64,000 nt of DNA, from contig CAJUAF010000003.1 in NCBI GenBank assembly GCA_910584365.1, positions 62,001-126,000 on the forward strand, written 5' to 3'. The notes beneath the pieces are model-generated. The model had not been told where the DNA came from. It was given only the letters and a program-made list of their open reading frames with translations, and searched no databases. The stretch is from an uncultured Muribaculaceae bacterium. GTDB taxonomy: Bacteria > Bacteroidota > Bacteroidia > Bacteroidales > Muribaculaceae. Below are positions 7,903-15,791 of the stretch, piece after piece (the stretch's first letter is position 1; each line of letters starts with the position of its first letter). The position numbers were made by a program, and so were the translations under genes.

Positions 7903-8557
7903 TACAACTCACCAACTTTATCTCTCGAATAGGATTGGACTCCTTGGAGCAAGGCATGATTATTACCTCGATATTGTCACCCAGACACATCAGGGCCGGA
8001 GTATAACCCTCAGGCAGGTTCTTGACGTTAACGGTATCGAATCCGGCAACATCCATTGCTTTGGCTAACTTCATGAGAGTTCTGACTGACAGTATAGTGC
8101 TATTGATGGATATGCACCTCCATTCGCGAAGATATTTTTTGGTCTTGACTTTGCCACTGCCATCACAGATGGGGCAATCGAAATCCTTGCGGTGCTCTTC
8201 ACCATCGGAATCCTCATAGACCCATTCTACCGTTCCATGACCGTCGCACTCGTCACACTCAGCGTCTATGCCATGTACGCGGACTTCCTCGACTTCCGGA
8301 ATACTCTTGATTGTCTTCACAATCGAGGCAAGCGGTAATTCAAAATCGCAATTTGGCTGTGGAAAATCAGGAATACGTTTCGGCTGTTCGGATTTGTCAT
8401 ACACTCCCTGAAGCGAATTGTACGGCGCCCGGACCATTATAGCAAGGTCGGTTGCCATAACAAATCCATCCCTATAGAATGGCTTATAGCAGAATGACGG
8501 GCGATCCTCTAAATCTTTCTCCGTAAAGCAATCGAAGAAGTCTTTTTCTCGTTTCAT
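7895..8557 (-). CDS. Clamp-like protein with inserted DnaJ-type zinc motifs
   Basis: 220 residues from the ATG at 8555-8557 (a TTG six bases upstream is possible). Two CxxCxGxG motifs of the DnaJ zinc-finger type are present: CDECDGHG and CPICDGSG, separated by ~23 residues. The parts around them, including GFVMATDLAIMVRAPYN early on and IEVIIMPCSKE near the end, resemble the repeated strands of sliding-clamp subunits. I infer a DNA-clamp-like protein with a zinc insertion; a plain zinc-binding protein is the alternative. Two other proteins in this element end in clamp-binding peptides. Confidence 0.5.
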   Translation of the reverse strand: MKREKDFFDCFTEKDLEDRPSFCYKPFYRDGFVMATDLAIMVRAPYNSLQGVYDKSEQPKRIPDFPQPNCDFELPLASIVKTIKSIPEVEEVRVHGIDAECDECDGHGTVEWVYEDSDGEEHRKDFDCPICDGSGKVKTKKYLREWRCISINSTILSVRTLMKLAKAMDVAGFDTVNVKNLPEGYTPALMCLGDNIEVIIMPCSKESNPIREIKLVSCND

Positions 8558-8559
8558 CG

Positions 8560-8742
8560 TCAAGTTATTATAAACTGAACATTCAAATAAAATTCTCTAT
8601 GCAACCGCACAATTTGTATATAGTCATCAATCTTCTCGCCGTAAGGGAGAAAGATTACTCGCTCTTTGGTGTTTACGCGAATACCTTTCTTCCTTAGACG
8701 ATAGATTAGACAATGAGCAGTTGTGCTGAGTGCCCGGGACAT
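8560..8742 (-). CDS. Small basic phage protein
   Basis: 60 residues, basic (RLRKKGIRVNTKE). It lies between two real genes with no spare space: it starts directly after the Tad2-like gene ends at 8743 and stops two bases before the next ATG. No domain recognised. Confidence 0.45.
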   Translation of the reverse strand: MSRALSTTAHCLIYRLRKKGIRVNTKERVIFLPYGEKIDDYIQIVRLHREFYLNVQFIIT

Positions 8743-9453
8743 TTACTCTACGACAAGTTCCCAGTCAGTCGCGAATACATCGCTGATGGACGGCACCCAG
8801 GAGTTCGCTTCGCCGGTCGTGGCGTTGAATATGAGACACTGCGAGACGTAATCGATATGGTCGCCATGAGCGAGAATAAGTCTCTTGGCCTCGTCAGGAA
8901 GAGACTGCATCTTCGGTATGATCTCCGAGCCGATGTGAGCCGGCACCTGCTTGAACACCATCAGTTCCTTGCCGTTCCATCCGTTACGACGGACAGCATA
9001 TCCCTCGCGTATGAGAGGAAGTATCTGCTCGAAGGAGAAACCGTAGGGACGACCGCTAACGCCACCTTCTATCGTTGACTGGCGCAGCGATAGGATGTTT
9101 AAGTAAGCACACATCATATGGAACTGAGCCACAAGCATAGCCCGGTCTCCGAGAGGGAGTTCCTTGAACTTCTCGTTACTGTGAATGAAATCCGATAGTT
9201 TGAGGCATTTCTCACGCAGGTCATTGTCCTCAATATTGATGCGGTCGAGGAACGTTTCGGCGACACGATACAAAGACTCAAAGTCTTCTTTGGGAAGCCA
9301 GCCAGAGGCTTTGTCGGCTCCGACTATTTTGTATCCTTCACTGTCGGAGAGTTCTTCGACATACGCATTTTCCGGAATAATGCCGTCTTTGTACGCCTCC
9401 CCATAGGTCATGGGTTCTGCAGAGATTTCCTCTTTACCAATGTATTTTTTCAT
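8743..9453 (-). CDS. Tad2/DUF2829 anti-Thoeris-like protein with an N-terminal phage domain
   Basis: 236 residues in two parts. Residues 1-~130 (MKKYIGKEEISAEPMTYGEAY onward) match a domain repeatedly seen at the front of Bacteroidales phage proteins, with helices around DRINIEDNDLREKCLKLSDF. Residues ~137-236 are a DUF2829 domain: FSFEQILPLIREGYAVRRNGWNGKEL in part, a central HIDYVSQCLIF strand, and the closing WVPSISDVFATDWELV. DUF2829 is the fold of Tad2, which sequesters the cyclic ADP-ribose signal of the Thoeris defence system. Binding activity here is inferred from the family. The fusion with the N-terminal domain is the unusual part. Confidence 0.75.
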   Translation of the reverse strand: MKKYIGKEEISAEPMTYGEAYKDGIIPENAYVEELSDSEGYKIVGADKASGWLPKEDFESLYRVAETFLDRINIEDNDLREKCLKLSDFIHSNEKFKELPLGDRAMLVAQFHMMCAYLNILSLRQSTIEGGVSGRPYGFSFEQILPLIREGYAVRRNGWNGKELMVFKQVPAHIGSEIIPKMQSLPDEAKRLILAHGDHIDYVSQCLIFNATTGEANSWVPSISDVFATDWELVVE

Positions 9454-9492
9454 GTGTTTTTTGATTGGAGTTTATTGAGCCGCTCCAGGGCG

Positions 9493-9762
9493 TTATATAT
9501 GAAATTGTCGTTTGAACCACGCAAATCGCACATCCTCAAACCAATTGTCGCGAGGGTCGGGAGTGTTATTTTGGATGAATTCGTTATAGCATTTAGGGCA
9601 AAGCCACTGATCAAGTACAGCCACATAGTAGCCAGTCTCCGGCTCAGACATACAAAAATCGCAGACTCCTTTAGAACCTAAAGGTCCTAATTTATCCATG
9701 AGTTCAGTCCTGCTGACTTCTACAACTTTGAAGTCAGTATTTTCGCTTATTATCTTTGCCAT
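9493..9762 (-). CDS. Small zinc-ribbon protein
   Basis: 89 residues. The pairs C-D-F-C (near residue 34) and C-P-K-C (near 55) make a four-cysteine zinc ribbon, followed by a helix. No other domain is present. Phage proteins like this may bind nucleic acid or protein partners; no specific role can be assigned. It lies 39 bp upstream of the Tad2-like gene. Confidence 0.55.
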   Translation of the reverse strand: MAKIISENTDFKVVEVSRTELMDKLGPLGSKGVCDFCMSEPETGYYVAVLDQWLCPKCYNEFIQNNTPDPRDNWFEDVRFAWFKRQFHI

Positions 9763-9763
9763 T

Positions 9764-10207
9764 TTACAGAAATATGGAGAGGCAAGCCACGAGCCAACCT
9801 GATAACGCTATGAGAGCATACGCTATATTCCATCTGACTTGCGTCTCCATTTTTCGGTTATAGCGATTTACGGTATCGATGTCGAGCTTATATCTCTTGC
9901 GGATCTGCTCTTCCATCCACTTCTCGATATGGCCCTGGATTTTGCGACATGCCTCGTATGAAACCGCGTGCTTGACTTTATCATATCCCTGGCCGGGGTC
10001 GTAATAAGAGGACGATACAGAGATTACCGGTTTGATATGGAACACATCGTCCCAATCTCGTCCGACGTCAAGTTTGAGTTCCACAGACAACTTGCTATGG
10101 TCCTCGATTCCGCGTATGATTTCTGCCTCCATAGCGGCGCAGGACATATCAGCCTCCTTCTTGAGTTGCTGATATTCGTAGTCCGTGAGTTGTACGATTT
10201 TATTCAT
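9764..10207 (-). CDS. Phage protein with C-terminal membrane anchor
   Basis: 147 residues from the ATG at 10205-10207; a TTG 24 bases upstream would overlap the preceding gene more. The body is charged and helical. The last ~22 residues (IAYALIALSGWLVACLSIFL) form one transmembrane segment, so most of the protein probably faces the cytoplasm. Function unknown. The small membrane protein just upstream may be a partner. Confidence 0.55.
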   Translation of the reverse strand: MNKIVQLTDYEYQQLKKEADMSCAAMEAEIIRGIEDHSKLSVELKLDVGRDWDDVFHIKPVISVSSSYYDPGQGYDKVKHAVSYEACRKIQGHIEKWMEEQIRKRYKLDIDTVNRYNRKMETQVRWNIAYALIALSGWLVACLSIFL

Positions 10208-10394
10208 GTCGATTAGTTCTTTTGATGTCAAGTTTTGTGATTATCCAATGCCTGAATTGGCCCCATGCTATCAAGATGTTCGTACAGATGGTTTCGAGTA
10301 ACGTTACCGGCAACAGAATGGGAGAAAGGATAAACGATAGCAGGGACGCGATTACACGTCCCCACATGATTGTGATTTTCGGTCGTCTTTTCAT
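10200..10394 (-). CDS. Small membrane protein
   Basis: 64 residues: a basic N-terminus, one long hydrophobic segment (VIASLLSFILSPILLPVTLL), then a basic tail. No holin or spanin signature can be claimed. It overlaps both neighbours by a few bases (4 bp upstream, 8 bp downstream), so it is likely translated within the unit. Confidence 0.5.
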   Translation of the reverse strand: MKRRPKITIMWGRVIASLLSFILSPILLPVTLLETICTNILIAWGQFRHWIITKLDIKRTNRHE

Positions 10395-11182
10395 ATTCCT
10401 GTGAAGATGTTATAGGTTGATTCGACAAAGTGAGCCGGCAATGTTGAACGGTCGAGGTCCAGGAAGTCCACGAAACTATCTTTCAGATAGAACTTGCTTC
10501 CGCGAGTGTCGTCTTTCATCATATCATACAAGAACTGCACTCCGTCCTTGTCGTATTCTTTCTTGCCACTAAGCAATCCGACCTTGAGCAAGTCACACCA
10601 GCCGCTTAGGGCGTTAATCATGGCATAGGAAGCATCAATCTTTATGATGGGCTCTATGCTCGCAAAGACTTTGTACCCCTCCTTGTGGAGTTGAATCATT
10701 TTCTTCACACGGTCGATGTTAGGCGAAGCGTAAGGCTCCAAATCATCACAACCGGTCAGTGTGAATCCGAAAGCCAATAATTCTTTTGCCTTTTCGGGTG
10801 CGGGATATGTCACAACCAAATCCCAGTCCGCCCTTTTCGTGAGGATCTGCACCGGTATACCGAGGGATATACACGCGGCAACGGCAGCTTGAGTAAGACC
10901 AATTGTCTCCGGAAGCATCGGGTCAGTTGTGAAACTGAAGAATATGCCGTGTTCCTGGAGCTCGGCAAGGTTCTTAGCCGCTTCATCGACGAATGTACGG
11001 AGAGCGTGCTCTTCGTTCCTGAAGCATTTCTTCAGATGCGGTTCCGTGTCCCACACATGGCTCATAACGCCTTGCTTGCAGTAGCAATACTGACAATCGT
11101 TAGAGCAGCCAGTATAGAAATTGCAGGCCCACGCCGAGTATTCTCCCGCGGCACCTTTCGGTCTGTATATTGCATTTCCCAT
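10391..11182 (-). CDS. Radical SAM protein (spore photoproduct lyase-like group)
   Basis: 263 residues. C-S-N-D-C-Q-Y-C at residues 26-33 is the radical SAM cluster motif, with extra cysteines at 20 and 35. FFSFTTDPMLPE (about 101-112), PVQILTKR and FGFTLTG are typical of the SplB-like group, which shares this TTD and TK pattern. Many phages and mobile elements carry such enzymes with unknown substrates. DNA lesion repair or base modification is a guess from the family. It overlaps the small membrane protein gene downstream by 4 bp. Confidence 0.75.
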   Translation of the reverse strand: MGNAIYRPKGAAGEYSAWACNFYTGCSNDCQYCYCKQGVMSHVWDTEPHLKKCFRNEEHALRTFVDEAAKNLAELQEHGIFFSFTTDPMLPETIGLTQAAVAACISLGIPVQILTKRADWDLVVTYPAPEKAKELLAFGFTLTGCDDLEPYASPNIDRVKKMIQLHKEGYKVFASIEPIIKIDASYAMINALSGWCDLLKVGLLSGKKEYDKDGVQFLYDMMKDDTRGSKFYLKDSFVDFLDLDRSTLPAHFVESTYNIFTGI

Positions 11183-11183
11183 A

Positions 11184-11816
11184 TTAGTTCCAAAGTTTAT
11201 TATTTATGATTTTCGAAACAGTCTGTTGCGTTGAACCAACTTGTTTAGCCAGCTCCTTTTGGGTTATGCCACCTTGCGCATATCTCCGTCTGACATATAG
11301 AGCTGTTCCTTCATTTAATTTAGTCATACTATTGTTCCGATTGTTTTTCTTGATTGTGACAAACCGGCAATTTTCAGGACAGTAATTTCCGTCATTGTCT
11401 ATCCTGTCAATGGTAAGACCTGCGTCATATCCGTTTTCTAATGCCCATCTTTCAAACTGCGCATAATCAGCAATCCAGTCATGGCAAATTGTTATGCCAC
11501 GACCTCCATATCTTGCATATCTTTTGTCGTTTAGATTTAAGCATCTGCTTTTCATTGCTTTCCATACTTTGTAAAGTGGAGCCTTTGATTGATGGTGCTT
11601 AATCTGCGTTCCATGTAATCTTTCGAGGTTTTCTTTCTCAAGACATCCGCAGCTTTTAGTACTACCATTACGTAAGTGATAGCCTCTTTTTACACAAATA
11701 TTCCCACATGCGCACCTACAGTTCCAAAACCATACTCCATGTGAGCCTTTATGGCTTATTGAGATTACCGTTAACCTTCCGAATGTTTTATTCGTCAAAT
11801 CGATAAAAGAGCCCAT
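11184..11816 (-). CDS. HNH/AP2-type homing endonuclease-like protein with C-terminal HTH
   Basis: 210 residues. The N-terminus (DLTNKTFGRLTV, W-N-C-R-C-A-C-G-N, K-S-C-G-C-L) is the zinc-binding/AP2-like front of phage homing nucleases. The middle has YGGRGITICHDW and DRIDNDGNYCPENCRFVT, the usual HNH-family signature. Residues ~185-206 (ITQKELAKQVGSTQQTVSKI) form an extra helix-turn-helix. It sits alone between a radical SAM gene and small unknown genes, with 1-5 bp gaps, as expected of a mobile insertion. No intron is evident around it. Confidence 0.75.
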   Translation of the reverse strand: MGSFIDLTNKTFGRLTVISISHKGSHGVWFWNCRCACGNICVKRGYHLRNGSTKSCGCLEKENLERLHGTQIKHHQSKAPLYKVWKAMKSRCLNLNDKRYARYGGRGITICHDWIADYAQFERWALENGYDAGLTIDRIDNDGNYCPENCRFVTIKKNNRNNSMTKLNEGTALYVRRRYAQGGITQKELAKQVGSTQQTVSKIINNKLWN

Positions 11817-11821
11817 AATAA

Positions 11822-12082
11822 TCAGTTTAATGAGATTCCATTCTTTATCTCCCGGCGCCTCATAATCGATACATAGTCACCCACCGCATCTACGAATAGA
11901 CTGGCATAGCACGGCTCCTGGAGCATGATATTTACTATTCCTCGTTTGAGGTTGGCCGCATCCGTACATGAAAATACTTTGACCTTATTCTCGTCAGTAA
12001 CCAGTGTAAACCAGTTCTTAGCAGAAATAAGCTCGTCTATCACGCTCGACCTCAGTTTGTCTTTTTCTGTCTGTGATTCCAT
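11822..12082 (-). CDS. Small phage protein, unknown function
   Basis: 86 residues; no recognised domain. Mixed helix and strand, no membrane segment, and three cysteines without a metal pattern. The ATG overlaps the stop codon of the upstream gene, which supports translation. Confidence 0.45.
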   Translation of the reverse strand: MESQTEKDKLRSSVIDELISAKNWFTLVTDENKVKVFSCTDAANLKRGIVNIMLQEPCYASLFVDAVGDYVSIMRRREIKNGISLN

Positions 12083-12279
12083 TATTTACTGTGCCGGTCA
12101 GGGCACTCTTTATCTAATTTTCGGTTGATTTTGTTGATAAGAAGTCCTAAAAGACGAGCTTCATTGAATTCGTTTGTGGAGACCTCGCTCCGATATTTGA
12201 ATGATTCTCGCATGAAGGCCAGTCTGTTCTCAAGATGGGCGCATATCTTTTCGGCATCAATGTTCGACAGTTGTATCAT
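12082..12279 (-). CDS. Small helical phage protein
   Basis: 65 residues, almost entirely helical and charged (IDAEKICAHLENRLAFMRES). No domain recognised. It overlaps the previous gene by 23 bp and the next by one base. Confidence 0.45.
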   Translation of the reverse strand: MIQLSNIDAEKICAHLENRLAFMRESFKYRSEVSTNEFNEARLLGLLINKINRKLDKECPDRHSK

Positions 12280-12610
12280 GCCCCTGCAGTTTACTGATTA
12301 CCCAATGCGCGAAGTCATTCTGGATTTTACAAGCCGACTCGTCGCCGTTTGTAAAGTTCTCTACAAGCGAACCGCGACCTCTGACTACAAGGAATGTCTT
12401 CCCATTCAGCATAATCTCCGGCGCCTTATATTCAAGATCTGGGCTTTTAGCCGGCACCATATCACCATTGAGAATATGGCAGAGACGGTCTAAGACTGTG
12501 GTATTGTCTTTAGATACATCCGCAATCATTAGTGCCAGATGTCCGTTGTTAGTCCATACATAGGTGTCATCGGAGAAAAACGGAGGCTCGTAAAATTCAA
12601 GAAATTTCAT
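12257..12610 (-). CDS. Phage protein, unknown function
   Basis: 117 residues; not recognised. The N-terminus is aromatic and strand-rich (FLEFYEPPFFSDDTYVWTNNG), followed by a helical part. It follows the 41-residue first gene of the unit by 3 bp. Confidence 0.45.
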   Translation of the reverse strand: MKFLEFYEPPFFSDDTYVWTNNGHLALMIADVSKDNTTVLDRLCHILNGDMVPAKSPDLEYKAPEIMLNGKTFLVVRGRGSLVENFTNGDESACKIQNDFAHWVISKLQGHDTTVEH

Positions 12611-12613
12611 ATA

Positions 12614-12739
12614 TTACCCTTTTTCTCGGATAAATATTAAGACGATATTTGTCTTTATCCAATTCCATGCGTTCAAGAGGATTCGGACAACTTGTTTATC
12701 GGGAAGATAATCCTCGACTTTTTGTTGTAAGAGTTCCAT
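12614..12739 (-). CDS. Small leader-proximal protein, first gene of the accessory unit
   Basis: 41 residues from the ATG at 12737-12739. An in-frame ATG further upstream would start inside the promoter, so it is rejected. The protein is helical with a hydrophobic second half (NWIKTNIVLIFI). It directly follows the conserved leader motif. Confidence 0.4.
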   Translation of the reverse strand: MELLQQKVEDYLPDKQVVRILLNAWNWIKTNIVLIFIREKG

Positions 12740-12748
12740 TTTGAGGTT

Positions 12749-12780
12749 CGGTTTTTGATTAAAAATCATCTTATTTGCAC
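12749..12780 (-). repeat. Conserved phage leader motif, copy 2
   Basis: On the minus strand: GCAAATAAG, ATG, then ATTTTTAATCAAAAACCG. It starts five bases downstream of the -7 box and ends ten bases before the ATG of the 41-residue gene, so it forms most of the 5' untranslated leader. Confidence 0.65.
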
Positions 12781-12783
12781 TTG

Positions 12784-12846
12784 CAAAGATAATCATAAAT
12801 AATCATATATGCAAGCCATAGAGCCATAAAATAATCATTCCTGCAA
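12784..12846 (-). promoter_or_regulatory. Leftward promoter with two operator-like repeats (accessory unit)
   Basis: The -7 box TATCTTTG is at 12791-12784. Operator-like 16-mers TTGCATATATGATTAT (12814-12799) and TTGCAGGAATGATTAT (12846-12831) lie upstream on the minus strand, 32 bp apart, the same spacing as at the 26,140 promoter. The first sits 7 bases before the -7 box, and its TTGC falls at the -33 position. The distal copy reaches into the end of the YkgJ-like gene. Confidence 0.7.
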
Positions 12847-13284
12847 GATTTTACAAATCTCGGCTACTGCGGTGGAGTTAGGATCGAGCCATTCTTTGGC
12901 TACGAGCCACGAAAGTGATTTCTTCGGGTTGAAATTATCTACTCTGATTGAATGATGCGATAGCTTCCCCTCGGTAGGTTTGAGACCGAGTTCGTGCAAC
13001 TCACATTTACCGTCGTGGAAGAACGTGCAATACCCGTTCTCTTCTTGAATTGCCTGAATCATGTAGACCGGCTCTCTGCATACACCCATAATCACACCGG
13101 CCAACCATTGAGTTGCGGCTACGCGGTCTTTGTATCCCGCCTTGAGTATTTTGAGAATGTCTTCGGGAGTGCCGAGGCAGGGCGTATGGCACTGCGACTG
13201 GCACTTAGCGCATTGACATGAAATGGGCTTACGCCCGGACTTGCGCATGATGTAGTGAAGTGAGGTTTCTCCTAAATGGCTCAT
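12835..13284 (-). CDS. YkgJ-family cysteine cluster protein
   Basis: 149 residues. Cysteines cluster in CQCAKCQSQCHTPCLGTP (about 23-40), and again in YCTFFHDGKCELHELGLKP (about 85-103), the YkgJ pattern thought to bind zinc or iron-sulfur. Biochemical role unknown in the family. It is the last gene of the PRTRC unit and overlaps the preceding gene by 4 bp. Its end overlaps the distal operator of the next promoter. Confidence 0.75.
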   Translation of the reverse strand: MSHLGETSLHYIMRKSGRKPISCQCAKCQSQCHTPCLGTPEDILKILKAGYKDRVAATQWLAGVIMGVCREPVYMIQAIQEENGYCTFFHDGKCELHELGLKPTEGKLSHHSIRVDNFNPKKSLSWLVAKEWLDPNSTAVAEICKILQE

Positions 13285-13592
13285 TTCTCGGTTTCTATTT
13301 GTTTCTTTAATTCTTCGATATAATTGTCTGCACGTTTGAAATCCTCAAGGACAGCCTTGTAAGAGGACTTTTTGCCGTTGATATGAAAGTTTATCGTCAG
13401 ACCCATGTGCCTGCCATACATCTGGAATACTCGCACACTCGCTTCCGAATTGGTATTTATCTCAAACCGCGAGTCAGGCATACCTGCTATCTTGTCGATT
13501 ATTCTCTTGGTGGAGATAGCGCAGGACAAAGGGTGAGTTGGCGTTGTCATCGGTAAGTCAGTCCCGATGTGAACATTGACAATCTTTTTCAT
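13281..13592 (-). CDS. Small phage protein, unknown function
   Basis: 103 residues; no recognised domain. A second ATG at residue 15 is possible, but the first start gives the 4-bp ATGA overlap with the methylase gene seen throughout this unit. Mixed strands and a C-terminal helix. Confidence 0.5.
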   Translation of the reverse strand: MKKIVNVHIGTDLPMTTPTHPLSCAISTKRIIDKIAGMPDSRFEINTNSEASVRVFQMYGRHMGLTINFHINGKKSSYKAVLEDFKRADNYIEELKKQIETEK

Positions 13593-14347
13593 TCAAAAAG
13601 ACTTAACTGAATTGGTTCGACTGCTTTTTTCTTCTCGGTATCGTCGGCTGGGACGACATCTTTTGTGGCAGATACTTTCCTCTCGGCCATCATTGCAAGG
13701 CCGCTGAGATATGACGTGGCTTCCATCTTATCCATCTTTCTCACACATGGCACACCGAGAATATTGAGTGCTTCATTAGTTCTCCAACCACCGCGATAAT
13801 CAGCCGGGTTAAGACTATCACCCCACACGACTTCTCCGTTAACTCCATGGATAATGAAATTACACACTGTCATAAGACAGCAAATTCTATCCATATCCTG
13901 AGCGCAGCAGTAATTCCCGGGATGCAGGACATGAGAAGCAAGAAGCATACGGCCACTTCCGCAGGCGCAGTCCATAACCCTTTCGCCGGTTATTTCTCCG
14001 GGGTCGGTAATTTTAGCCATGAATTCGCAGATGTGCATCGGAGTGAAATACTGTCCGGTCCAATGCTTCTTCATAGTGCCGGAGAGATAATCCATATACA
14101 AATCTCCGAGCAGATCATACCACTCTTTTTGTTTCAGAGCCTCGTTCATAGATGATACCCATGAGGTCAGCAGTTCCATACAAACCTCCGACTCTTCTTT
14201 GCTGAAAGGCTTCTCGATAGCCGAGAATGTAATATCGAAACCTGCAATCACAAACTCCATAAATCGCTCGAAAAGAGCGTATGGCTCAAATTTGTGTCGA
14301 TATTTCTCGAATACCTGAATCATCGGTTTCTTGTAATCCGTTATCAT
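13589..14347 (-). CDS. N6-adenine DNA methylase-like protein with altered motif IV and clamp-binding tail
   Basis: 252 residues. Residues ~97-103 (TGQYFTP) and 126-134 (DCACGSGRM) are the HsdM-type entry and SAM-binding motif I. The expected catalytic NPPY/F is replaced by NPADY at 180-184 in WGDSLNPADY, so activity is doubtful or altered. No target-recognition domain or specificity partner is present. The protein ends PIQLSLFE, and QLSLF is the canonical beta-clamp-binding peptide. It overlaps ThiF upstream and the next gene downstream by 4 bp each. Possible roles: protecting phage DNA, or a replication-coupled protein that only binds SAM. Confidence 0.75.
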   Translation of the reverse strand: MITDYKKPMIQVFEKYRHKFEPYALFERFMEFVIAGFDITFSAIEKPFSKEESEVCMELLTSWVSSMNEALKQKEWYDLLGDLYMDYLSGTMKKHWTGQYFTPMHICEFMAKITDPGEITGERVMDCACGSGRMLLASHVLHPGNYCCAQDMDRICCLMTVCNFIIHGVNGEVVWGDSLNPADYRGGWRTNEALNILGVPCVRKMDKMEATSYLSGLAMMAERKVSATKDVVPADDTEKKKAVEPIQLSLFE

Positions 14348-15102
14348 AGTTTGATGGGGTTTACGTTCATGGTAGCCAGATTGACAAATGCGCCTTGCAT
14401 ATCTATATTGCCGTCATAGAAGAGTTTCCACAGCAAAGCGCATCCCGTCTGAGCCAGGAAAGAGTTGACAAATAAATCCTGCTTGCGTAGAGCCTCCGCG
14501 AGTGAACAGCTTGGTCCGCTGTATTCGTCCTTGACCTCGCTGAGGTCGAAAAACTCGTCCACGCACTTTATGCTTTTCACGGTCTTATACTTCCGGCTTT
14601 TCGGTTGTTCTACACCTTTAAGCGTTCCTAGAATGACCTGACCACGGTCGAGCTGATTGCCGAAATCAAGCCAATAAATCTGCATTCTGTCATCAAATCC
14701 GTTCGTTCCTCTCAAGTTCTTTCCGATGGCGATACGGGCGTTTACGTTATCAACGCAGGTTATCGTGATGTTGGCGGCATCGAAATTCTTTCCATCGTAC
14801 ATCATCTTCTTGGCTTCCCAATCGGTTCCGTAGAAAGAATTGATACGGGTTGCAAGCACATTGGCTTTACTCAACCCGATATCCGACGCGCTGAATAATT
14901 GCCGGCCGATGTTCGCTTCCGTAACAATATCGTCGTCGATTATGGTTACAGACAACCCAGGGTGTCCTAACTTGTAAAGGGCATAATCCATGCGAGCGAG
15001 GGCGCCAACAACTTGGCTACCCGTTCCGCCGGCTCCTATCAGGTTCACGGTTACGCGGTGCCGTGGATTGGTGATGTAGTTATGAGTGAAATGAGTTTTC
15101 AT
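14344..15102 (-). CDS. PRTRC system ThiF-family (E1-like) protein
   Basis: 252 residues. The nucleotide-binding loop GAGGTG is at 23-28, the acidic IIDDD at 54-58, the arginine finger in EANIGRQLF at 62-70, and CVDN at 116-119, all of the E1/ThiF/MoeB adenylation fold. Cys199 in GPSCSLAEAL is at the position of the candidate catalytic cysteine. No zinc-binding CxxC pairs as in MoeB. Known for the family: activation of the C-terminus of a ubiquitin-like protein. Its partners, protein B and the small protein C, are encoded just upstream. It overlaps B and the methylase by 4 bp each. Confidence 0.85.
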   Translation of the reverse strand: MKTHFTHNYITNPRHRVTVNLIGAGGTGSQVVGALARMDYALYKLGHPGLSVTIIDDDIVTEANIGRQLFSASDIGLSKANVLATRINSFYGTDWEAKKMMYDGKNFDAANITITCVDNVNARIAIGKNLRGTNGFDDRMQIYWLDFGNQLDRGQVILGTLKGVEQPKSRKYKTVKSIKCVDEFFDLSEVKDEYSGPSCSLAEALRKQDLFVNSFLAQTGCALLWKLFYDGNIDMQGAFVNLATMNVNPIKL

Positions 15103-15791
15103 TTGAGAATGTCTTTCAGTTTGATTTTCGACTTTATGAGAGCGTCCATCGGGAACGGCTCGCCTTTTTCGATGCAGTTCTTGGTTATCACGGCAAGATT
15201 GCCCTTCACTGGATTACCGCCGTAGATATGGGAAAACTCCGAGTTCCAGAACATTGTCTCCCAATATTCCATCGCCTCGATATAGGTTAAAGACTTCGGA
15301 CGTTTCGTTTTGGCAGTGCCAAGGCAGACCGCATGATTGCTGACATTGAAGAACGGGGCCTGATAGAGAGGGGCTTTGGGTATCTTCCCTTTGAAACAAT
15401 AGACTTTCAAAGAATTGTCATTCGCTTCGTAAACTATTCCTGGCATGATAACCTCACCGTCAGGGATACCGAGCGATCCTACGAAATACATCTTACGTTT
15501 CATAGGCGGATTGTACCAGATAAGCCTGGTACGGCCGGTAGTTGTGTCGGCATAGAGCAAATTCTTCGGGATAACTCCGTGATAACCTTGCGAAAGGTCT
15601 TCGGAATCCTCCACGATGGCTCTGAATATTTCAGTTACACACTTTTTTGTCATGGGCTTGCCGGCGCCCATTTTGCCGTTTATTATATCGCGTTGCTCAA
15701 GATACGGAGCAGAGTTGGTTGAAGAATATACAATAATAGCCATTTTAGGCTCGTAAACTTCATCCAGCGCACGTGTCAGTTGATTGCTCAT
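15099..15791 (-). CDS. PRTRC system protein B (E2-like candidate)
   Basis: 230 residues from the first ATG; a start at residue 17 (MAIIVYSS) would remove a 32-bp overlap with the upstream gene and begins like many family members. Residues ~144-159 (QAPFFNVSNHAVCLGT) resemble the E2 catalytic segment, with Asn149 and Cys156 in the order N-V...V-C-L. From the PRTRC family and this motif I infer an E2-like conjugating enzyme. It overlaps ThiF by 4 bp, so there is no room for the PRTRC A (JAB peptidase) gene found at this place in other cassettes. Confidence 0.8.
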   Translation of the reverse strand: MSNQLTRALDEVYEPKMAIIVYSSTNSAPYLEQRDIINGKMGAGKPMTKKCVTEIFRAIVEDSEDLSQGYHGVIPKNLLYADTTTGRTRLIWYNPPMKRKMYFVGSLGIPDGEVIMPGIVYEANDNSLKVYCFKGKIPKAPLYQAPFFNVSNHAVCLGTAKTKRPKSLTYIEAMEYWETMFWNSEFSHIYGGNPVKGNLAVITKNCIEKGEPFPMDALIKSKIKLKDILK

